Positions 1-5,716 of a DNA stretch of 11,796 nucleotides are shown piece after piece. Source of the DNA: JAWLFI01 sp041685645 (GTDB lineage Bacteria; Bacteroidota; Bacteroidia; Chitinophagales; Saprospiraceae). Position numbers and translations under genes: made by a program. The stretch spans positions 1 through 11,796 of the forward strand of contig JAWLFI010000075.1 of assembly GCA_041685645.1 (NCBI GenBank), in the 5' to 3' direction. The first letter of the stretch is position 1. Each line of letters opens with the position of its first letter. The notes under the pieces were generated by a model that had not been told where the DNA came from, ran no database searches, and was given only the letters and a program-made list of their open reading frames with translations.

Positions 1-336
1 AAATCCGCGACAGTCCGTATTACACCCAATTAAATGTCCATTATTATTTTGAATTACATTGACGGCGCCTATCGCTCTTGCCTCCTCGGAGATTTCATCT
101 AGCAAGGGCATCACGGCTTGCTTATAGGGAATCGTTACGTTCAATCCCGAATAATTTCTGGAAAGAACAAACTTTTTGAGTTCCTGTTCGTCTTTCAGTG
201 GAAACAGACCATAACTCACATTGGAAATGTCTTCATTGCGAAATTTCTGGTCGAAATACTTCTTGGAAAAGGAATGTGAAAGGGGAAACCCAATCAGGCC
301 AAAGGTGCGAAAAGCTGAGGTGGATGAATGACTCAT
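1..336 (-). CDS. aroE: Shikimate dehydrogenase, N-terminal part (runs off left edge)
   Basis: Reading the minus strand from the ATG at 336 gives 112 codons without a stop up to the window edge, so the C-terminal half (the NADP-binding Rossmann domain) is missing. AroE reduces 3-dehydroshikimate to shikimate with NADPH in the cytosolic aromatic amino acid pathway. Visible family signatures are GLIGFPLSHSFS at residues 13-24 (the Ser-x-Ser substrate-binding motif at S22/S24), GLNVTIPYK at 64-72 (with the catalytic lysine, K72), GAVNV at 90-94 and NTDCRGF at 106-112 (with D108, the catalytic aspartate position). In the last motif Cys replaces the more usual Gly, as in many Bacteroidota homologs (from memory). 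No other ATG lies near the start of the conserved region. There is no Shine-Dalgarno sequence, as is normal in this phylum. The gene is divergent from miaB. I am confident of the family from the motif series. Confidence 0.93.
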   Translation of the reverse strand, partial: MSHSSTSAFRTFGLIGFPLSHSFSKKYFDQKFRNEDISNVSYGLFPLKDEQELKKFVLSRNYSGLNVTIPYKQAVMPLLDEISEEARAIGAVNVIQNNNGHLIGCNTDCRGF

Positions 337-408
337 AAGGAATGCGAAGATAAGGAAAATCGCAAGTAAAAAGCAGCGGAACCTGAGCAGAGCTTTTAGG
401 CTGACAAA

Positions 409-439
409 TTGGCATTCGACAAAATAGTTTGTACCTTTG
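409..439 (+). promoter_or_regulatory. Bacteroidota-type promoter for the miaB-secG operon
   Basis: TTG at 409-411 is followed after 20 nt by TACCTTTG at 432-439. This matches the Bacteroidota housekeeping promoter pattern (-33 TTTG/TTG and -7 TAnnTTTG, about 20 nt apart). Transcription would begin near 445, leaving a leader of about 40 nt before the ATG at 484. It also shows that the in-frame TTG at 409 is a promoter element and not the miaB start codon. Confidence 0.6.
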
Positions 440-483
440 CAGACTATTGTAGACTACTAGAAAATTATAAAAGCGCGCAGAGT

Positions 484-1929
484 ATGAAAGGATTTTTGGA
501 TAAAACAATGGATGAGCAGCGGCAAGGTGAGGCCATCGAACGGCCCGCCATGAATGGATCCGGGGAGAACAAACAATATTATATTGAGAGTTATGGCTGC
601 CAGATGAATTTTAACGATTCAGAAATCGTGGCGAGCATTCTATCAGAGGCGGGATTTAGTGGAACGCGCGATATAGAGGCAGCCGATCTCATACTCATCA
701 ATACCTGTTCGATCCGGGAGAAAGCGGAAGATACCGTGCGCAAGAGATTGCGCATTTTCAATAAGGTCAAGGATAAAAAGCCGGGCACACTCGTTGGAGT
801 TTTGGGCTGCATGGCGGAGCGACTCAAAGATAAATTGCTAGAACAGGAAAAATTGGTTGATTTAGTAGTGGGACCGGACGCTTATCGCGATTTGCCGAGG
901 CTAGTCGCCACGGCTGAGGACGGCGACAAAGGCGTCAATGTGTTTTTATCGCGAGAAGAAACCTATGCAGATATCAGCCCGGTGCGACTGGATGCATCCG
1001 GGGTCAGCGGGTTTATCTCCATCATGCGAGGCTGCGATAATATGTGTTCGTTTTGCGTGGTGCCCTTCACCCGGGGACGCGAGAGATCCAGAAATGCCTT
1101 TTCTATCGTGGCCGAGGCTGAAGACCTGTTCAGCAGAGGGTACCGGGAAGTCACCCTCCTGGGACAAAATGTAGATTCATACAAATGGGAAAATCCCGAA
1201 ACCGGAGCTAAAGTTTCATTTGCCGAGTTGCTGATAATGGTGGCAGAAGTGAGTCCTTTGCTGCGCGTTCGCTTTTCCACCTCCCATCCCAAAGATATCA
1301 CGGATGATGTGTTGTACGCCATACGGGATTACGAGAACATTTGCAAATACATTCACTTTCCCGTGCAGTCGGGCAATAGTCGGATTTTGAAACTCATGAA
1401 CCGGACGTATGATCGCGAGTGGTACAAGAAGAAAATTGACAGAATTTATGAGGTCATACCCGATTGCGCAGTTTCTTCAGACATTATTGCCGGATTTTGC
1501 ACAGAGACGGAAGAAGAGCATCAGGACACACTCAGCATCATAGAATATTCAAATTACAGCATGTCTTACATGTTTTTCTATTCAGAGCGGCCGGGTACGC
1601 TGGCGGCGCGAAAGTATGAAGACGATGTGCCCAAGAAAGAAAAGAAACGCAGGTTGGCGGAAATCATCCGACTGCAAAATCAAATTTCACACGACCACAA
1701 TCAGCGCGACATCGGAAAGACCTATGAGGTGCTGATCGAAGGAGACTCCAAGAAGTCTGAGCAAGATTTCAGGGGCCGAAACACACAAAATAAAATGATC
1801 ATATTTCCCAAACAGCCAGGATTACAGCCCGGAGATTACGTGCAGGTCAAAGTAGAAGATGCCACCAGTGCCACCCTACTTGGACGCATTACTGTGGAGG
1901 AAAAAGAAGAAGTTGCGATCCATGCATAG
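484..1929 (+). CDS. miaB: tRNA-2-methylthio-N6-dimethylallyladenosine synthase MiaB
   Basis: This 481-residue radical-SAM methylthiotransferase adds a methylthio group to i6A37 of tRNAs, using two [4Fe-4S] clusters. The N-terminal UPF0004 domain (about 31-150) carries cluster cysteines C39 (ESYGCQMNFND), C75 (INTCSIREKAE) and C109 (LGCMAE). The radical-SAM CxxxCxxC is C184-C188-C191 in RGCDNMCSFC. A C-terminal TRAM domain (about 403-475) would bind tRNA. The sequence NTCSIREKAE and the full-length TRAM domain favour MiaB over its relatives MtaB and RimO. I chose the ATG at 484. The frame is open back to a TTG at 409, but that TTG lies inside the promoter, and the upstream residues resemble nothing in the family. 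ATG 550 is a weaker alternative. The stop overlaps the next gene by 8 nt, which implies translational coupling. It is the first gene of the operon. Confidence 0.95.
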   Translation: MKGFLDKTMDEQRQGEAIERPAMNGSGENKQYYIESYGCQMNFNDSEIVASILSEAGFSGTRDIEAADLILINTCSIREKAEDTVRKRLRIFNKVKDKKPGTLVGVLGCMAERLKDKLLEQEKLVDLVVGPDAYRDLPRLVATAEDGDKGVNVFLSREETYADISPVRLDASGVSGFISIMRGCDNMCSFCVVPFTRGRERSRNAFSIVAEAEDLFSRGYREVTLLGQNVDSYKWENPETGAKVSFAELLIMVAEVSPLLRVRFSTSHPKDITDDVLYAIRDYENICKYIHFPVQSGNSRILKLMNRTYDREWYKKKIDRIYEVIPDCAVSSDIIAGFCTETEEEHQDTLSIIEYSNYSMSYMFFYSERPGTLAARKYEDDVPKKEKKRRLAEIIRLQNQISHDHNQRDIGKTYEVLIEGDSKKSEQDFRGRNTQNKMIIFPKQPGLQPGDYVQVKVEDATSATLLGRITVEEKEEVAIHA

Positions 1930-3184
1930 GACCTTACAGGGCATTAAACAGCGATTTGGCATCATTGGGCGGTCGCCGGAACTCGATCACGCACTGCATA
2001 CGGCATTGAGGGTAGCGGGTACAGATTTATCTGTTTTGATCGAAGGGGAGAGTGGTGTGGGGAAAGAAGTCTTTTCGCGGATTATTCACGAATTGAGTCC
2101 CCGTAAGCACAATGCATTTATAGCAGTCAATTGCGGTGCCATTCCCGAGGGAACGATCAATTCCGAGTTATTTGGTCATGAAAAAGGTGCTTTTACCGGA
2201 GCCACAGGCGAACGAAAAGGATATTTTGAGACCGTGGATAAAGGGACGATTTTTCTAGATGAAATTGGAGAAATGCCGGCAGACACCCAGTCTTACTTGC
2301 TTCGCGTATTAGAGTCCGGCGAATTTATTCGCGTTGGTTCTTCAACTGTTAGAAAAACCGATGTGCGCGTCATTGCCGCTACAAATGTCAAGCTGGAAGA
2401 AGAAGTGAAGAAAGGAGAGTTTCGTGACGATTTGTATTATCGTCTCAATACCGTCCCGATTTTTGTTCCCAGCTTGCGTGAGCGCAAGGGCGATATCTAC
2501 GTTCTTTTTCGCAAGTTTTGCGTCGATTTTGCCGAGCGGCACAATATAGACCCGATACAACTGACCGATGATGCGCGGACCTTATTGGAGCAATATTCCT
2601 GGCCGGGAAATATTAGAGAGCTAAAAAATTTGGCAGAGCAGTTGTCTGTTTTATCAGAAGACCGCGAAATTACCGGAGAAGACTTAATCTCCTTTTCGCC
2701 CAAAATTAGAGAACGAAATCTGCCCACCCGTAGCGAACAATCGGAAAACAGTGGGATGCAGGAACGCGAAATCCTATATCAACTGCTCTTCGATATGAAA
2801 AAGGATGTGACCGAGTTGAAAAACTTAGTCTTTGGATTGATATCCAATAATGACTTATCGGTGCCCGAGCGCGAACATTTGCCTCGCATCGGTTCTGCAC
2901 TCTCGGACGAATATTTTAGCGATAGCAATACAGACCGAAGGGAAAAGAAATCGTCGGATAGGGAGAGCCAGGAGGAAAGTGACCGACCGATAGTGCTCGA
3001 TGATTACAATTCTTATGAGGATACTGAAATTGTAGAGGAGAGTTTATCGTTAGAGGATATGGAAAAGGAAATGATCCAAAAGGCGCTGACTAAACACAAG
3101 GGCAAACGCAAATATGCCGCAGAAGACTTGGGGATTTCCGAACGCACCTTGTATAGAAAAATAAAACAATACGATTTAAATTGA
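1922..3184 (+). CDS. Sigma-54-dependent transcriptional activator without a receiver domain
   Basis: This 420-residue AAA+ bacterial enhancer-binding protein would remodel the RNA polymerase-sigma-54 closed complex by ATP hydrolysis. In order: Walker A GESGVGKE (42-49), the sigma-54-contacting GAFTGA loop (89-94), Walker B GTIFLDE (108-114), FRDDLYYRLN with arginine-finger candidates R168 and R174, and sensor II WPGNIRELKN (227-236). A long acidic, Ser/Glu-rich linker (about 260-375) leads to a Fis-type helix-turn-helix (377-420, ending GISERTLYRKIKQYDLN). There is no N-terminal receiver, GAF or PAS domain: the AAA+ domain begins almost at residue 1. So it is probably controlled by abundance, by the linker or by a partner, and not by a histidine kinase. 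ATG 1922 overlaps the miaB stop by 8 nt. The earlier ATG at 1859 would add 21 residues read out of frame through the miaB C-terminus and is unlikely. Which promoters it controls is unknown; the groES region downstream is a candidate. Confidence 0.92.
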   Translation: MHRTLQGIKQRFGIIGRSPELDHALHTALRVAGTDLSVLIEGESGVGKEVFSRIIHELSPRKHNAFIAVNCGAIPEGTINSELFGHEKGAFTGATGERKGYFETVDKGTIFLDEIGEMPADTQSYLLRVLESGEFIRVGSSTVRKTDVRVIAATNVKLEEEVKKGEFRDDLYYRLNTVPIFVPSLRERKGDIYVLFRKFCVDFAERHNIDPIQLTDDARTLLEQYSWPGNIRELKNLAEQLSVLSEDREITGEDLISFSPKIRERNLPTRSEQSENSGMQEREILYQLLFDMKKDVTELKNLVFGLISNNDLSVPEREHLPRIGSALSDEYFSDSNTDRREKKSSDRESQEESDRPIVLDDYNSYEDTEIVEESLSLEDMEKEMIQKALTKHKGKRKYAAEDLGISERTLYRKIKQYDLN

Positions 3185-3678
3185 AACCGATTCTACTCAG
3201 TCTTTCGATTCTCCTTGGCATGAGCATCTGGTCGTGTTACAGCTTTAAAGGGATTAGCATACCCCCTTCAACAGAAGACTTTTATGTAGAGTTGTTTAGC
3301 GTGGATGCCAGCTCAGCGCCAGCCAATATGGGTCAGGAATTTACCCGGGAACTAACGGATAAAGTCAGGAATGAAAGTCGCTTAAAATTCACGGATATAG
3401 AGCCGGACATTACTTTTATGGGATCCATCACGCGTTTCCAGGTCAGTGCAATCAATCCCGAACCCAATGCCCGGGTCGGAAGTAATCGCCTGACCATTGA
3501 CGTGCGCGTTAATTATGCAGAGCGCAAAGATCCAGATGCCGACTGGGAACAAACCTTTTCCTACTTCGTAGATTTTCCTTCTGATAGAAACTTGTTAGAT
3601 TTACAGGATCAGTTAATTATGGAAGCCTACGAACAAATCACCGAAGACATATTCAATAAGGCGTTTACAGATTGGTAA
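3181..3678 (+). CDS. lptE: LptE-family outer-membrane lipoprotein (LPS assembly)
   Basis: This 165-residue lipoprotein should plug the LptD barrel and help insert lipopolysaccharide in the outer leaflet of the outer membrane. The start is a TTG at 3181 whose last two bases belong to the TGA of the preceding gene (TTGA, 4-nt overlap). This start is favoured because it supplies a complete signal peptide (K2 followed by a hydrophobic stretch, residues 4-17) before the lipidation candidate C19. The next ATG (3220) would leave only five residues before that cysteine. The mature N-terminus, CYSFKGISIPP, matches the Cys-x-Ser-Phe-x-Gly-x-Ser-Ile-Pro-Pro pattern I know from Bacteroidota LptE. The lipobox (Ile-Trp-Ser-Cys) is atypical because Trp at -2 is unusual. 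The length fits the family. The neighbours (sigma-54 activator before, TPR-tailed protein and secG after) are the usual ones in this phylum. Confidence 0.85.
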   Translation: MKPILLSLSILLGMSIWSCYSFKGISIPPSTEDFYVELFSVDASSAPANMGQEFTRELTDKVRNESRLKFTDIEPDITFMGSITRFQVSAINPEPNARVGSNRLTIDVRVNYAERKDPDADWEQTFSYFVDFPSDRNLLDLQDQLIMEAYEQITEDIFNKAFTDW

Positions 3679-3684
3679 TACAGA

Positions 3685-4884
3685 ATGATACAACAAGAAC
3701 AGCCGAAAAAGTCACAGAAAAAAAAGGAACGTCAGATTCACCCGCTGGCGTTGGGTGGTCAGGTCAGGCCTGAATCTCCCCTGGGCATTATTGATCTTGA
3801 GGAATTTGATGTCAGCGATCTGCTACAGGAAAAAGAGCCCCACGAGGATTCACCGGCACCAAAAGAATCATCGCAAAATGTCTCTCCTACAACGATGTAC
3901 CCCGATTGGAGCGCCGGGGCTGCTGTCGTTGAACATATGGAAGAAGCAGGGCTAGAAAAGAAGATATCCACTTCGCGAGCAAGATCGCAGGAAGTCTCTC
4001 CTGCAACGATGTACCTCGATTGGAGTGCCGGACTTGCTGTCGTTGAAAACATGGAGGACAGAATCAGCAGAATGACAGCATATGAATATGAACAAGAAAA
4101 GGATGAGTCATTTCCCCAGCCTGAGAGCTCTTTAATAAAGGATATGGCGGTCATTGCCGGTTGGTTTCAAGACCAAATTTCAGAATTGAAGCACCTCTCT
4201 TCTTCTGCTCCAGCAGTGTCTCTCGACCAGGAAACAATGAGAGACTTATCACAGTTACCGATTATCCTTCCGAAATTTAGAGAAATACATCCAAAGCCCG
4301 ACGAAGCGGCGCAAGAAAACATCGAACAGTCTCAACAGATTGAATCGATTCCGAATGAGCCCCAAATGAGCGGCTTTGAGAAAGTATCGCCGAAGAAAGA
4401 AGATTCGGCTATACCCACAGAAGACCTTTCGACTATGAAGAAAAGCCCTTTTCTTCGCTGGGTTCAATCCAGAACGTCTGCCTCTGATGAAGGATCCACC
4501 TCAGATACAACGGAACAGCGTATGGAAGAGATGAAGCAACAAGCTGGGGAAGAGGCAAAGGAGAAAAAAGAAACGGCTGAAGAAAGAGAAGAAAGAATCA
4601 AAAAAGAAAAGAAAAAAGCGAAAAAGAAAGCGAAAAAGAAAGCCAGGAAAAAAGCCAAAAAGAAGGAGAAAAAGAAGGAGAAAAAGCGAAAGAAAGAACT
4701 CAAGCGCATACTGGAACAAAGCATAGAGGTGGGAGATGAAATTGTGAGTGAGACACTAGCCAAGCTCCTCGCTCACCAGGGGCATACAGAACGTGCGATA
4801 AAAATGTACCGGCAATTAAGTTTGTTGTTTCCGAAAAAAAGTTCTTACTTTGCAGAAATTATTCAAGAATTGGAAGAAAAGTAG
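3685..4884 (+). CDS. Hypothetical protein: disordered, Lys-rich, with C-terminal TPR-like segment
   Basis: This 399-residue protein has no signal peptide or membrane segment, so it is probably cytosolic. Function unknown. Residues 1-60 are charged and Pro-rich. Residues 63-86 and 101-124 are two copies of a 24-residue unit (core MYxDWSAGxAVVExME). A helical stretch at about 148-168 (IKDMAVIAGWFQDQISELK) follows, then a low-complexity linker and FLRWV at 256-260. Residues 285-340 are almost purely Lys/Glu/Ala, including runs of KKKAKKK type, and are predicted to form a highly charged helix. The C-terminal 45 residues (about 352-399, SETLAKLLAHQGHTERAIKMYRQLSLLFPKKSSYF) look like one TPR hairpin. 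From memory, this tail is the conserved part of a protein that commonly sits between lptE and secG in Bacteroidota. The gene lies 6 nt after lptE and 3 nt before secG, so it is firmly in the operon. The Lys-rich tract suggests contact with nucleic acid or acidic membrane; that is inference only. Confidence 0.8.
   Translation: MIQQEQPKKSQKKKERQIHPLALGGQVRPESPLGIIDLEEFDVSDLLQEKEPHEDSPAPKESSQNVSPTTMYPDWSAGAAVVEHMEEAGLEKKISTSRARSQEVSPATMYLDWSAGLAVVENMEDRISRMTAYEYEQEKDESFPQPESSLIKDMAVIAGWFQDQISELKHLSSSAPAVSLDQETMRDLSQLPIILPKFREIHPKPDEAAQENIEQSQQIESIPNEPQMSGFEKVSPKKEDSAIPTEDLSTMKKSPFLRWVQSRTSASDEGSTSDTTEQRMEEMKQQAGEEAKEKKETAEEREERIKKEKKKAKKKAKKKARKKAKKKEKKKEKKRKKELKRILEQSIEVGDEIVSETLAKLLAHQGHTERAIKMYRQLSLLFPKKSSYFAEIIQELEEK
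3871..3942 (+). repeat. Direct repeat copy 1 inside the lptE-secG hypothetical gene
   Basis: This 72-bp in-frame unit encodes residues 63-86 and recurs at 3985-4056, 114 bp downstream. The copies are 60/72 identical by my count. Most differences are third-position or clustered at two short variable sites, so the protein motif is preserved. Confidence 0.85.
3985..4056 (+). repeat. Direct repeat copy 2 inside the lptE-secG hypothetical gene
   Basis: This is the second in-frame copy of the unit at 3871-3942, encoding residues 101-124 with the shared DWSAG core. The 114-bp period (38 codons) indicates an internal tandem duplication of one motif plus its linker. Confidence 0.85.
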
Positions 4885-4887
4885 ATT

Positions 4888-5151
4888 ATGTTAACTGGAA
4901 TGACAATTTTAACGGCCATTGTTTGTGTTTTGCTCATGGTAATTGTTCTCATACAAAATCCCAAGGGCGGAGGAGTAGACCCTACCTTAGGTGGCCAGAG
5001 TGCCAACCAACTATTTGGTGCGGCAAAATCTACTGACTTTATAGAAAAATTAACATGGTATTTTGCAGCCATCCTTTTTGGCTTGTGCATTATCACTACA
5101 CTGATGGTCGGATCTACCGGTGGTGGAGAAATAGAACTTCTAACACAGTAA
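4888..5151 (+). CDS. secG: Preprotein translocase subunit SecG
   Basis: This 87-residue inner-membrane protein is the accessory SecYEG subunit that eases SecA-driven protein export. It has two hydrophobic helices (about residues 4-22 and 55-74). Between them is the family loop IQNPKGGGVDPTLGG, then a conserved LFGAAKSTDFIEKLTW stretch. The length is normal for Bacteroidota SecG, which lacks a long C-terminal tail. The ATG at 4888 lies 3 nt after the preceding stop, and no alternative start fits. It is the last gene of the operon and is followed by a strong terminator at 5180-5212. Confidence 0.95.
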   Translation: MLTGMTILTAIVCVLLMVIVLIQNPKGGGVDPTLGGQSANQLFGAAKSTDFIEKLTWYFAAILFGLCIITTLMVGSTGGGEIELLTQ

Positions 5152-5179
5152 TCGACTAAACCATATTAGTTCCCATGAG

Positions 5180-5212
5180 GAGGTTCATCTTGAGATGAAC
5201 CTCTTTTTTTTT
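5180..5212 (+). terminator. Intrinsic terminator after secG
   Basis: A perfect 10-bp stem (GAGGTTCATC 5180-5189 with GATGAACCTC 5194-5203), a TTGA loop and nine consecutive T residues (5204-5212) make a canonical Rho-independent terminator. It ends the miaB-secG operon and isolates groESL transcription. Confidence 0.95.
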
Positions 5213-5215
5213 GTC

Positions 5216-5278
5216 CACCTGACACGCCCGACAACTACAAATCTGATAAATTGACAATACGGCAGATGTCGTCAGGTG
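5216..5278. promoter_or_regulatory. Inverted repeat upstream of groES, possible activator sites
   Basis: CACCTGAC (5216-5223) and its exact complement GTCAGGTG (5271-5278) are 47 nt apart. GTCAG recurs at 5323-5327 in CTGTCAGTCA. The repeat lies roughly 85-150 nt upstream of the start predicted from the sigma-54-like sequence at 5338, which is where enhancer-binding proteins usually sit. Function is inferred from position only. Confidence 0.4.
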
Positions 5279-5337
5279 AAATGAATCTCCTCGTTCCCAC
5301 AGAGCTGAAAAACTGCTAATCTGTCAGTCAATATCAT

Positions 5338-5354
5338 TTGGCACAAACTCTGAT
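5338..5354 (+). promoter_or_regulatory. Possible sigma-54 (-24/-12) promoter of groESL
   Basis: TTGGCAC at 5338-5344 is a perfect -24 element. The -12 side is CTGAT (5350-5354), with GA where the consensus has GC, at the correct 10-nt spacing from GG. Initiation would fall near 5365, giving a leader of about 39 nt. No convincing TAnnTTTG promoter is visible here, although TATCATTTG (5332-5340) is close to one with an extra base. A CIRCE element is absent. Confidence 0.4.
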
Positions 5355-5376
5355 ATACTGTATAGTGAAACAGTAT
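5355..5376. promoter_or_regulatory. Palindrome in the groES leader
   Basis: ATACTGT (5355-5361) and ACAGTAT (5370-5376) form perfect 7-bp arms around 8 nt. It straddles the predicted transcription start, so it could be a repressor operator or a 5'-leader hairpin. It is unlike CIRCE in both sequence and arm length. Confidence 0.45.
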
Positions 5377-5403
5377 TTTTCTAACTCTTAATATAGGAAC
5401 AAT

Positions 5404-5667
5404 ATGAAACCAATCAATGATCGAGTAGTAGTTAAGCCTGCTGCTGCTGAAGAAAAAACTAAATCGGGAATCATCATTCCGGATACTGCAAAAGAAAAGC
5501 CCCAAAAAGGTGAAATCATAGCAGTAGGGCCGGGCAAAGATGATATCGCGATGACTGTAAGTAAAGGAGATCAAGTACTTTACGGCAAATATGCAGGCCA
5601 GGAATTCCATATGGATGGAGAGGATTACCTCATCATGCGAGAAGACGACATTTTATTGATACTTTAA
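5404..5667 (+). CDS. groES: Co-chaperonin GroES
   Basis: This 87-residue Hsp10 forms the heptameric lid of the GroEL chamber in the cytosol. Signatures are KPINDRVVVKP at 2-12, the mobile loop AAAEEKTKSGIIIPDTAKEKP at about 13-33 (its IIIP segment contacts the GroEL apical domain) and GEIIAVGPG near 36-44. The protein is a few residues shorter than E. coli GroES (97), in line with other Bacteroidota. The ATG at 5404 aligns with the family start. groEL begins 49 nt downstream with no terminator between, so the two are cotranscribed. Confidence 0.97.
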   Translation: MKPINDRVVVKPAAAEEKTKSGIIIPDTAKEKPQKGEIIAVGPGKDDIAMTVSKGDQVLYGKYAGQEFHMDGEDYLIMREDDILLIL

Positions 5668-5716
5668 TCGATAATGCACGTTCCATTTTTCAACAATAAT
5701 TAAAAAAAGAACTACA

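Noticed and set aside
233..508. 91-codon minus-strand frame across the aroE-miaB gap
   Set aside because: It overlaps the aroE N-terminus in another frame and crosses the miaB start. AroE motifs clearly support the other frame.
1859..1921. Upstream ATG extension of the sigma-54 activator
   Set aside because: These 21 codons are the miaB C-terminus read out of frame, and ATG 1922 gives the normal start of an AAA+ activator.
4464..4763. Phe-rich minus-strand frames opposite the Lys-rich tract
   Set aside because: They are mirror images of AAA/AAG-rich codons (TTT/TTC on the opposite strand) and have no independent support.
5213..5403. CIRCE element upstream of groES
   Set aside because: I searched for the TTAGCACTC-N9-GAGTGCTAA pattern and found nothing similar. 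The palindrome present differs in sequence and arm length.
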